Source: a virus. From it: DNA of 33,706 nucleotides. Within the stretch, counting starts at the first letter, position 1, and each line of letters opens with the position of its first letter. The notes under the pieces are model-generated. The model had not been told where the DNA came from, made no database searches, and was given only the letters and a program-made list of their open reading frames with translations. The DNA lies in the IMG/VR virus record IMGVR_UViG_3300043436_001123, positions 1 to 33,706 of that record. One strand, 5' to 3'. The translations under genes were made by a program, and so were the position numbers. Positions 21,969 through 28,315 of the stretch are shown here, piece by piece.

Positions 21969-22210
21969 TATTACTATTTATTCAAACCAAAGGAGAATTA
22001 CTATTTATTATTTCAGCCGGCTTACTTTATTGGGTAGCCTGGTTGTATTATCAACACGTTGTAAAACCAATTGACGATGAGCAAACTACAGATTATAATG
22101 AAAATGCCAAAGCATCTACGGGCATGGGCAATAGTCCGGCTGTATGTAAAACAACAGTAATTGATGAATGCCCACACTGTAACGGTAGTGGTTATATTTA
22201 CTTAAATTAA
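21965..22210 (+). CDS. 81-aa membrane protein with C-terminal CxxC knuckle
   Basis: The N-terminal 35 residues form a hydrophobic segment (LLFIISAGLLYWVAWLYY). A hydrophilic linker follows, and the end reads ECPHCNGSGYIYLN. A single CPHC-x-GSG unit of this type is half of a DnaJ-like zinc finger, seen at the C-terminus of many Bacteroidota phage micro-proteins. It is probably a single-pass inner-membrane protein with a cytoplasmic tail. It starts within the end of the upstream gene. Function unknown. Confidence 0.6.
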   Translation: MILLFIQTKGELLFIISAGLLYWVAWLYYQHVVKPIDDEQTTDYNENAKASTGMGNSPAVCKTTVIDECPHCNGSGYIYLN

Positions 22211-22220
22211 AACAAAACAA

Positions 22221-22451
22221 ATGGTACAAACAGAAATTACTAATACAGATGAATTGCCAATACTTGGGTTTCCTAAGTTAATGATTTCAAAACATGACAA
22301 CTCTGTAATATTATTTAAAAAACAAGGGTGCGGTACAGTATTAAAAAGTGGTGCTCATTTTAGCCTTATAGGTTATTACTCCGATAATTGGGATATGCAT
22401 TCTTTTAAAGACTTTTACGAGGCCATCACATTACAAAACGAACTGCCATGA
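22221..22451 (+). CDS. Conserved hypothetical 76-aa protein
   Basis: 76 aa. The core (LGFPKLMISKHDNSVILFKK, GCGTVLKSG, IGYYSDNWDMHSFKDFYEAI) looks like a small beta sheet with a terminal helix. I recall 'FPKLM...IVLF...GxGTV...GxYSxxW' proteins in Bacteroidota phages and elements, without a known function. It has its own A-rich leader (ATTAAAACAAAACAA) and overlaps the next gene by 4 nt. Confidence 0.65.
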   Translation: MVQTEITNTDELPILGFPKLMISKHDNSVILFKKQGCGTVLKSGAHFSLIGYYSDNWDMHSFKDFYEAITLQNELP

Positions 22452-22648
22452 ACGAAACAGCATACAACTACTGGATACATCAGCAACTTGAGCCGGAAGA
22501 TATTTTACCGCGCCACAAACACGATGTAAGGCCATACACTGCATCACAACTTGCAAGGGTTTATCAAGATGAAATAATAACCTTGCAACAAGAGGAGGAG
22601 GACAATGCAAAGCAGGATGCGTATCTTGCAAAACATGGAATATTTTAA
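22448..22648 (+). CDS. Hypothetical 66-aa protein
   Basis: 66 aa, hydrophilic. It has YNYWIHQQLEPEDILPRHKH, then an acidic helical end (TLQQEEEDNAKQDAYLAKHG). No family recognised. The ATG overlaps the upstream stop. A longer frame for the next gene would overlap its end, but that gene's own A-rich leader places its start downstream. Confidence 0.6.
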   Translation: MNETAYNYWIHQQLEPEDILPRHKHDVRPYTASQLARVYQDEIITLQQEEEDNAKQDAYLAKHGIF

Positions 22649-22670
22649 TAACAATAAAAAACAAAACAAA

Positions 22671-23342
22671 ATGAAGCAAGAACTATCAACAATCAGCACA
22701 ACCGAAATCATGAACATTGGCAAAGCATTTGCCGAATCGGGAATGTTTCCAGACATTAAATCAGCCGCTCAAGCAGTGGTTAAAATTCAAGCAGGTGCCG
22801 AAATGGGTATCCCACCATTCGCCGCTATGAGTGGCATTCACATTATACAAGGTAAACCTACAATAGGCGCTGGCCTTATGGCTGCCAATGTAAAGGCATC
22901 CAACAAATACGATTACAAAGTGATTGAGCAAACCGAAAAGATTTGCAGCATCGACTTTTATAAGGGCAAAGAAATGCTTGGCAATAGCACTTTTACGATT
23001 GAAGAGGCAAAGAAAGCCGGAACAAAAAACCTCGATAAGTTTCCCAAAAATATGCTATTTGCTCGTGCAATCAGTAACGGCGTTAAATGGTACACTCCAG
23101 ATGTATTTAGCGGCCCTGTGTACACACCTGAGGAGTTCGATGTGGTAACACAAGACATCAACCATACGGACATAAAAGAGGAGGTTACGCACGCTGTAGA
23201 GAAACTACCTTTACTCACTACCGTTGATGAACTAAAGGAGTTTAAAAAGATACTACCCGCCTATATTGTCAAAGATGCTTCGTTTATTGAAGCTGCCACA
23301 TTTCGTTACAATCTTATAATGGCTGAAGCGATAGCCGATTAA
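22671..23342 (+). CDS. RecT-like phage recombination / annealing protein
   Basis: 223 aa from ATG 22671, preceded by AATAAAAAACAAAACAAA. An earlier in-frame ATG (22605) lies within the upstream gene and is rejected. The pattern AAQAVVKIQAGAEMGIPPFA, SGIHIIQGKPTIGAGLMAAN, SNKYDYKVI and KFPKNMLFARAISNGVKWY followed by PVYTPEEF is one I know from a widespread phage family usually labelled RecT-type recombinase. Members are thought to bind ssDNA and promote annealing. No partner exonuclease is adjacent; the VRR-NUC protein is in the other operon. The C-terminal 60 residues are helical and variable. A terminator follows. Confidence 0.65.
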   Translation: MKQELSTISTTEIMNIGKAFAESGMFPDIKSAAQAVVKIQAGAEMGIPPFAAMSGIHIIQGKPTIGAGLMAANVKASNKYDYKVIEQTEKICSIDFYKGKEMLGNSTFTIEEAKKAGTKNLDKFPKNMLFARAISNGVKWYTPDVFSGPVYTPEEFDVVTQDINHTDIKEEVTHAVEKLPLLTTVDELKEFKKILPAYIVKDASFIEAATFRYNLIMAEAIAD

Positions 23343-23365
23343 TCGTGTTTTGTTTTAAATGCCCC

Positions 23366-23396
23366 TGGCAGACGGGTTAAAGTCTGCCATTTTAAA
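23366..23396 (+). terminator. Intrinsic terminator after the RecT-like gene
   Basis: TGGCAGAC (23366-23373) pairs with GTCTGCCA (23382-23389) around an 8-nt loop, followed by TTTTAAAT. It splits the rightward operon in two; genes after it need read-through or their own promoter. Confidence 0.75.
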
Positions 23397-23405
23397 TATT
23401 AAACA

Positions 23406-23819
23406 ATGATAGCAGCAAACGAATTAAGAATAGGTAATTTTATTTATTGGGATGAAAATCAAGTTTTTAAAATATCTGGTATAACAAAAGCTGGATGTAG
23501 GTTTGAGTATGATCATAATCAATTTAGAACACAAGAAAGAATTTACCCAATAAAGATAACGACAGAAATATTAGAGAAGTTTGGTTTTATAATTGAGTAT
23601 GGCAAAGATGTTAAAAAAACATTGGCAACAAGTAGAACTGTTGCTTTAAAAGATGATTTGAAAATTATATTTAATTATAAGTTAGAAATAATATTTTTGG
23701 AAATAAGCGGGTTAGTTTTTAAAAAACATATTCCAGCATCATTTATGCACCAACTACAAAACCTTTACTTCGATTTAACTGCAAATGAATTAATTTATGG
23801 AACTAAAAGAATTTATTAA
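23406..23819 (+). CDS. 'ANELRIGN' conserved phage protein
   Basis: 137 aa. The opening IAANELRIGNFIYWDENQV and the later TTEILEKFGF match a very common family in phages and mobile elements of Bacteroidota ('ANELRIGNxV ... LTxExLxkFGF'). The ending (FMHQLQNLYFDLTANEL) is also typical. The family has no known function, as far as I recall. The copy is AT-richer than its neighbours. It overlaps the next gene by 23 nt. Confidence 0.75.
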   Translation: MIAANELRIGNFIYWDENQVFKISGITKAGCRFEYDHNQFRTQERIYPIKITTEILEKFGFIIEYGKDVKKTLATSRTVALKDDLKIIFNYKLEIIFLEISGLVFKKHIPASFMHQLQNLYFDLTANELIYGTKRIY

Positions 23820-24168
23820 CTTACCCATTAAATACAAAGTATTCGTAGCAGGCCGAGAATCGTACAGCGTTGTAAGCAATAGGGTTGTTGATGAATTAAT
23901 CGCAGCCGTGCTGGAAATGTTTTCATACGAAACAAAGAAGTTGCAAATATTTGCAATGGGTAAGGATGGCAGTAAAACACTTGTACACTCACAGAATGCA
24001 GAAAAAAAAGCAGGCGGCCCCGTTGGTAAGGCAATAAGAGATAGGTACACTAACACGGTTTACACATCTGCAAACCACGCCGCAAAAGAAACTGGATTAA
24101 ATAGGTCTGAAATCTACAAAGAAGTAACATCAATAACCACAAGTAAAACGAGATTCGTTTATGAGTAA
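23797..24168 (+). CDS. 123-aa protein with NUMOD-like C-terminal domain
   Basis: 123 aa. The N-terminal 70 residues are unrecognised (INLPIKYKVFVAGRESYSVV). The C-terminal 45 residues (NTVYTSANHAAKETGLNRSE, then IYKEVTSITTSKTRFVYE) read as the small HTH-like unit found with homing endonucleases (NUMOD1-like: 'vy.SaneAAkxtGlnxsxI'). The next gene is a GIY-YIG nuclease, overlapping by 8 nt, so the two may form a DNA-binding plus nuclease pair. The family call is tentative. Confidence 0.55.
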   Translation: MELKEFINLPIKYKVFVAGRESYSVVSNRVVDELIAAVLEMFSYETKKLQIFAMGKDGSKTLVHSQNAEKKAGGPVGKAIRDRYTNTVYTSANHAAKETGLNRSEIYKEVTSITTSKTRFVYE

Positions 24169-24523
24169 GGAAAAGGAAATTATATCTATTCCAAAACCTA
24201 TTGATTCCCATGAAATATGTTGGGCTGAAATAACTAAAAGAATCAACAAAGTAAAAGGCAGATATTTTGTGTATGTACTAATTAACAAAGAGAATGTTAT
24301 CTATGTAGGTAGGTCTTTTAATTTATATTCTCGGTTATGTTTGCATAAATACCAAAAGCAATTTGATAGCGTTTATTTAGAAGAATATAAAACATACGCA
24401 CAATGCTGTGAAGCTGAGAAATATCTTATTAAACATTATATTCCTATAGAAAATATTTATGTTGGTTATCATAAAAAAATGATTATTAACCCGAACGCAT
24501 ACAAAACAAAACAACATGAGTAA
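24161..24523 (+). CDS. GIY-YIG endonuclease
   Basis: 120 aa. The GIY-YIG core is KGRYFVYVLINKENVIYVGR (about 31-50). It replaces Gly-Ile-Tyr with Phe-Val-Tyr and Tyr-Ile-Gly with Tyr-Val-Gly; Arg and His residues follow in SFNLYSRLCLHKYQ. A glutamate in CCEAEKYLIKHY (near 87) is in the position of the catalytic metal ligand. There is no extra C-terminal domain, so it is a minimal domain. It may be a free-standing homing endonuclease or a nuclease that degrades host DNA. It is the most AT-rich gene of the operon. Confidence 0.75.
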   Translation: MSKEKEIISIPKPIDSHEICWAEITKRINKVKGRYFVYVLINKENVIYVGRSFNLYSRLCLHKYQKQFDSVYLEEYKTYAQCCEAEKYLIKHYIPIENIYVGYHKKMIINPNAYKTKQHE

Positions 24524-24758
24524 CTACAGCAAAGGTGCATTTACGCACCAATCATTAAGAATAGATACAACCACATTAGCAAGGTTGCAAAAGCTAAGAC
24601 AAGACAAAGGAATATACATGGCGCAATTCGCATCTGAAGCCATTAACGCTGCTATTGATAAATACTACGCATTATCTATTAATGAAGTAGAGGCTAAGGA
24701 ATTATGGAAAACAATTTTTAATACCGAACCGCCAGAAGATTTCGGCAAATTAGTGTAG
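24516..24758 (+). CDS. Ribbon-helix-helix-like protein
   Basis: 80 aa. The start FTHQSLRIDTTTLARLQKLR has the beta strand plus helix of ribbon-helix-helix repressors. A second helix follows (MAQFASEAINAAIDKYY). Such dimers bind DNA through the paired strands. The last 20 residues (LWKTIFNTEPPEDFGKLV) are an extension. It could repress its own operon or host genes. The leader CATACAAAACAAAACAAC repeats the A-rich start motif. It ends 1 nt before the stop of the convergent gene on the minus strand. Confidence 0.6.
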   Translation: MSNYSKGAFTHQSLRIDTTTLARLQKLRQDKGIYMAQFASEAINAAIDKYYALSINEVEAKELWKTIFNTEPPEDFGKLV

Positions 24759-24759
24759 G

Positions 24760-24999
24760 CTATTCCTCAAACAATTCGTCATACATTTCGTCTACATAAT
24801 AGCCGATAATTTTAATACACTTTCTTTTGATGGCTTCAACAGTGCGGGTATCTTCCTTAGTCATCGGGTTACTTTCTGCAACGGTATTATAAGCCTCACA
24901 AGCGCAATGAATGTACTCGCTGCGGGTTGTTGTTTCAAATTCAAATTCCTCGATAGGTTCCTCAATAGGCTCATCTTCCGGCGGCGTTATGTTTTCCAT
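24760..24999 (-). CDS. Acidic 79-aa protein at the end of the late operon
   Basis: 79 aa, strongly acidic (TPPEDEPIEEPIEEFEFE at the N-terminus), with a helical C-terminal half (YIHCACEAYNTVAE, then RTVEAIKRKCIKIIGYYVDE). Unrecognised. Acidic small phage proteins may mimic DNA and block host nucleases or regulators, but no motif proves this. It starts 1 nt after the metallophosphoesterase stop. Confidence 0.6.
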   Translation of the reverse strand: MENITPPEDEPIEEPIEEFEFETTTRSEYIHCACEAYNTVAESNPMTKEDTRTVEAIKRKCIKIIGYYVDEMYDELFEE

Positions 25000-25000
25000 G

Positions 25001-25990
25001 TTACATTACTTTTCCATGTCTAATACGCTTGTTTCTCATTTCATAATCTATACCGTTTTCATCTAAATCTACTATGGCCATTCCGTGATTCCATTTGTTG
25101 AGTGGCATATAAGCCGGATGCAATTCCGAAAGGCAGCCGATGCTGTAAGTTGTAGTAATATCGCCGTTCATGTCTGCTTCGCTGTGTTCGCTTGTAGCGT
25201 GATTGTGGCCTTGAAACGCGCTTACTTTGCCCCGAAGGAACAAACCCCTTGCAATGTTTACCGGTGCTGAAATACCGCCTTTATATTCGTGTCCGTGTAT
25301 GCCGTTTAATTTGTTCAACTTCATCACGGTTTTATCGCCGATAATCTCGATACCGTTTGCCCGCGCCTTAATAATGTTTTGAAATTCAAATTCCTTTACC
25401 CCGATTAATTCATGTGCCTTTTGCAATAGAAACCGCTCGTATCTTATTTCATGGTTGCCTAACTTAAAAAATATCTTGCAATCTAATTGCTTTTGCAGCA
25501 CCTCAAATAGTTGTGCAAAGGCATCTAATTCGCCGGCAAAGTTTCTTTTTTTAGGATCTTTATCAAAGCTACTAATTGTATGGCAGTCGATGGTATCGCC
25601 ATTAAGTAGCAATGCGTCTACTTTCTCCTTCTTTAAATATTGTATTGCGGCTGTGAGTGCTGGTATGTTGTGGTATGGAACGTGAATATCCGAAAGGATG
25701 CCTACACGTTTAAAACCTTTGATGTGATACGGTTCGTAAATTGTTTCATCGCTATCTGGTAACTTGTACGGGTTGTAAGGTCGCGGCTCCTCAATTACGA
25801 ATGTGCTACCTTCTACACATTTACGGTGGCGGTCGCCTTGTTTGCCTTCGATGTATCTAAGTGCTGACCTTGCAGCGTCTAAGTTTGCAAAAAGCAAATT
25901 GTTTTCTTTGTACATTATCCGCGCCAGTTTAAGGGTTGGATAGGTAGGATGCTTTTCTCTGAAAGTACGCGCAATGTCGTATTTAGTCAT
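25001..25990 (-). CDS. Metallophosphoesterase with N-terminal HTH-like part
   Basis: 329 aa. The calcineurin-like motifs are all present: D-x-H in GILSDIHVPYH (near 97), GD in LLNGDTID (near 131), GNHE in KLGNHEIRYE (near 178), H in GIHGHEY (near 234) and GHNH in FQGHNHAT (near 260). The two-metal site is therefore complete. The N-terminal 60 residues (YDIARTFREKHPTYPTLKLA) look like a DNA-binding helical part. Such enzymes act on nucleic acids or nucleotides. It sits after the lysis genes, an unusual place for DNA metabolism. Substrate unknown. Confidence 0.85.
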   Translation of the reverse strand: MTKYDIARTFREKHPTYPTLKLARIMYKENNLLFANLDAARSALRYIEGKQGDRHRKCVEGSTFVIEEPRPYNPYKLPDSDETIYEPYHIKGFKRVGILSDIHVPYHNIPALTAAIQYLKKEKVDALLLNGDTIDCHTISSFDKDPKKRNFAGELDAFAQLFEVLQKQLDCKIFFKLGNHEIRYERFLLQKAHELIGVKEFEFQNIIKARANGIEIIGDKTVMKLNKLNGIHGHEYKGGISAPVNIARGLFLRGKVSAFQGHNHATSEHSEADMNGDITTTYSIGCLSELHPAYMPLNKWNHGMAIVDLDENGIDYEMRNKRIRHGKVM

Positions 25991-26010
25991 AAAAGGGTTT
26001 TATTGTATAA

Positions 26011-26379
26011 TTACCAACGCCTTGTTGCTCCAATATCATAATGAACAAATGAAGGATAAAGGCCAATGCCGCCGTTTTTCATCTTGCCTTCTTTAATTAG
26101 CTTTTCAATTACCGCTTTTAATTGTTTTGGCGTTAATGATTTACAAACCAAATCACTGGCCATTGCTTTGAGGTGCATGCTACTTTTTACACCGCCTATT
26201 TTTTTATTCCACGCTGGGGAACGGTAGCCGCTATTTATGGTTAATGATTCGCCTATTTCATCGCGCAATACTTGCAGATTCTTTGCAAGTTCTTTTACGT
26301 TTGGTATTAGGTTTTCCGGTACTTGTGTACCATCATTACACGCAAATTCACTTAGCTGAAAACTTTTTGTTAGTTTCAT
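26011..26379 (-). CDS. Endolysin, peptidase M15 type
   Basis: 122 aa, a single catalytic domain. The zinc ligands are in SSMHLKAMASDL (His and Asp, about 82-93) and FVHYDIG (His near 116), in the M15_3 order 'SxHxxGxAxD ... HxD'. INSGYRSPAWNKKIG is the preceding conserved loop. It cuts peptide cross-links of peptidoglycan at the end of infection. No signal peptide is visible, so a holin is needed for export. The Gly usually before 'xAxD' is Ala-Met here, which still leaves the ligands intact. Confidence 0.88.
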   Translation of the reverse strand: MKLTKSFQLSEFACNDGTQVPENLIPNVKELAKNLQVLRDEIGESLTINSGYRSPAWNKKIGGVKSSMHLKAMASDLVCKSLTPKQLKAVIEKLIKEGKMKNGGIGLYPSFVHYDIGATRRW

Positions 26380-26418
26380 AATATTTTATTTGTCACAATT
26401 ATTTAAATATTTGTGCAA

Positions 26419-26967
26419 TTACAATCCAATCTTTGAGCGCAACAATCTGAACGCAATACCGGCCGCAATAACGCCCCACGTTATTAAACACCATTTACGC
26501 CACTTGTTTTTCGCTTTGCGCTGCTCGTCTGCCTCTGCTTTATATTCGGCTGTTAGCTTTCTTTCAGCAACTATCATGGCTGCGGCCTTTTGTATTTCTG
26601 CATACATAACACGAATTTTTGCGCTATCTTCAATCTTTACTGTGGTGCGAATGGTTACAACCTTTTGAGGTACTTTAACCTTTACGGTCTTTACTACAAC
26701 CGTTTCAAACGAATCAACGGTAGGCGGTGCGCAATCAACCTCAATAAAGTCGTATAAGGTATCCACTGTGGTTACGCTGTCAATCTTTGTGGTTGTGCAG
26801 GGAAAGTCTTTACGAGCCAATTCTGCAACCTTTGTGAGGTCTTTTACTTTTGCTTTGTTGTAAAGCTGTTCCGATGTTTTGCACGATGTGAGCAAGGCAA
26901 TAATTACAACCCATAATACTATTGATGTTGCAAAGGCAAAACCACACCCGTTTAATTTACTTTTCAT
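26419..26967 (-). CDS. Unimolecular spanin (u-spanin) candidate
   Basis: 182 aa. The N-terminus has a hydrophobic stretch (FATSIVLWVVIIALLTSC) that ends in a lipobox (LTSC, Cys29). This marks an outer-membrane lipoprotein. The middle is periplasmic and mixed beta/coiled coil (VKTVKVKVPQKVVTIRTTVK, then AEIQKAAAMIVAERKL). The C-terminus has a transmembrane helix (CLITWGVIAAGIAFRLL, about 158-174) with basic residues. Lipid anchor at one end and inner-membrane helix at the other is the plan of T1-type u-spanins, which fuse the two membranes at lysis. It lies between holin and endolysin. No sequence similarity to T1 gp11 is claimed. Confidence 0.65.
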   Translation of the reverse strand: MKSKLNGCGFAFATSIVLWVVIIALLTSCKTSEQLYNKAKVKDLTKVAELARKDFPCTTTKIDSVTTVDTLYDFIEVDCAPPTVDSFETVVVKTVKVKVPQKVVTIRTTVKIEDSAKIRVMYAEIQKAAAMIVAERKLTAEYKAEADEQRKAKNKWRKWCLITWGVIAAGIAFRLLRSKIGL

Positions 26968-27275
26968 AGTTTATTCTTTTGATCTCCAATAAGTTTCTTT
27001 GTCCAACTTTTAAGCAATATTTCATACAATGATGTTGCAATGAAGTAGCTAAAAAAGTACTTCGCCAATGATGCCTTGTCTGTCAAATCCCCTGCCAATA
27101 ACAAGTAAACGCCACTTGCAACAAACGATACCAAAAGCGTTTTTAAAGCATCGGCAAAGTTTAAATCTTTTAAATACGCGGATTGAAAGTAACCGCTGGC
27201 AATTACCAGTATTACGATAACCCAGTCGATGTTTGCGTTGAACGCATCCCATAAGTAAGGCAGTGTTTGTTCCAT
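26964..27275 (-). CDS. Putative holin
   Basis: 103 aa with three hydrophobic segments: WVIVILVIASGYF (about 18-30), LKTLLVSFVASGVYLLLAG (about 44-62) and KYFFSYFIATSLYEILL (about 72-88). The C-terminus is basic (KKLIGDQKNKL). Length, topology and position next to spanin and endolysin fit a class I holin that opens the inner membrane. It overlaps the spanin gene by 4 nt (ATGA). The neighbouring 60-aa protein could instead be the holin or an antiholin. Confidence 0.65.
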   Translation of the reverse strand: MEQTLPYLWDAFNANIDWVIVILVIASGYFQSAYLKDLNFADALKTLLVSFVASGVYLLLAGDLTDKASLAKYFFSYFIATSLYEILLKSWTKKLIGDQKNKL

Positions 27276-27280
27276 ATTAT

Positions 27281-27463
27281 TTATTTTTTTTTGTTTCTTA
27301 ATGCTGTGACTTTCTCAATTATTGTGAGTATCCCTACAACGATGGCAATACTAAAAGATACTATCGACAAACTAACCTGGATGTTTACGAATACGCTACC
27401 AAAGAAAAAACTGGTTAATGTGAAAAATGGGCCTTTATCTCCGCTTAAATATGAATGCAACAT
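27281..27463 (-). CDS. Small membrane protein, possible second holin/antiholin
   Basis: 60 aa with one long hydrophobic stretch (FFFGSVFVNIQVSLSIVSFS, continuing IAIVVGILTIIEKVTAL) that could be two short helices, and a basic end (RNKKK). It is directly before the holin. Small two-helix proteins of this kind are common in Bacteroidota phage lysis cassettes. Function is inferred from position. Confidence 0.55.
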   Translation of the reverse strand: MLHSYLSGDKGPFFTLTSFFFGSVFVNIQVSLSIVSFSIAIVVGILTIIEKVTALRNKKK

Positions 27464-27478
27464 GACTACCTAATTATT

Positions 27479-27865
27479 TTAAATTATAAATATTTTAAAA
27501 CCTGCACCGGCAAAGAATACTCTACAATAATTTGCATTTATAAATAAACGCCCTTTGTAAATATCCTTTGAAAGTTCGATTGTTCCCATTGGTTGCATTG
27601 TATTAAAGCAAAACCCTATTGATGGTGTTGCTGCATAATCTTTGCCCATGTCAAACTGATAACCCACCGTTCCAAAAACTAAGGTAGGATTGAGTGCGCT
27701 TGTTAAGGGTACGCTGTGACCGATTGTGAACACCTTATTTTTAACGATTACACCGCCTTGTAACGAATACCCTATAGAGTTAAACGATACCCCTACAAAC
27801 GGCTTATTTTGCGCTAAGCAGTTTAAGGATAAAATTAAAATTAATATCGTTGTAATTGCTTTCAT
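27479..27865 (-). CDS. Exported beta-rich protein, possibly outer-membrane
   Basis: 128 aa. A clear signal peptide (MKAITTILILILSLNCLA, cleaved before QNKP) is followed by alternating strands (FVGVSFNSIGYSLQGGVIV, VFGTVGYQFDMG, FAGAGFKIFII). The strands and terminal aromatic/aliphatic end suggest a small beta-barrel or barrel-like protein. It is unusual for a virion protein. It overlaps the 150-aa gene by 4 nt. It may change the cell surface late in infection, or assist the adjacent spike; no direct evidence. Confidence 0.6.
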   Translation of the reverse strand: MKAITTILILILSLNCLAQNKPFVGVSFNSIGYSLQGGVIVKNKVFTIGHSVPLTSALNPTLVFGTVGYQFDMGKDYAATPSIGFCFNTMQPMGTIELSKDIYKGRLFINANYCRVFFAGAGFKIFII

Positions 27866-28314
27866 TTATAAATTAAGTTAAAAGCTATTCTGTTGCTTAT
27901 TCCCGACAATATAACCTTTTTTGCAACTATCTTCCAACGGTCTTTCTTTTTGTATTGCTTCAACTCTCCTGCACTAATTCCCACCGATAACAACATTGCA
28001 CTTCTGTCTATCATTCGTGTTAAATGGTAACCATCTGTGAACGCCACAAAGATTGTTTTGCTACCAAAGAACCTTGCATCTGTATTGCCATTATCGAAAT
28101 CCTTATATTTATTTTTCCATGATGTCTGCACATCCCAAAACGCTTTGCCTTTGCCCCACCGCCAATGCGCAAGGTTTTGATTAACTCCATCGGCTGCACC
28201 ACTTACCGCACCGAGCGCAATAATAGCAACATCATTCTTTGTTATGCTGTACCACTTTTGCGCTGTGGATGGCAATGATAAAACAACTGCAAGAATGATG
28301 AAGGCGGCTTTCAT
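27862..28314 (-). CDS. Exported conserved 150-aa protein
   Basis: 150 aa. The signal peptide is MKAAFIILAVVLSLPSTAQ, cleaved near TA-Q. The mature part has IALGAVSGAADGVNQNLAH, FWDVQTSWKNKYKDF and FVAFTDGYHLTRMIDR. I associate this 'SWxNKY ... TDGYHL' pattern with a family seen in Bacteroidota genomes and phages whose function I do not know. It is not a recognisable peptidase or glycosidase. It sits 1 nt after the tail-spike stop. Confidence 0.6.
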   Translation of the reverse strand: MKAAFIILAVVLSLPSTAQKWYSITKNDVAIIALGAVSGAADGVNQNLAHWRWGKGKAFWDVQTSWKNKYKDFDNGNTDARFFGSKTIFVAFTDGYHLTRMIDRSAMLLSVGISAGELKQYKKKDRWKIVAKKVILSGISNRIAFNLIYK

Positions 28315-28315
28315 A

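Noticed and set aside
26392-26416. Hairpin CACAA/TTGTG between spanin and endolysin
   Set aside because: Only a 5-bp AT-rich stem with a long loop; too weak to call a terminator.
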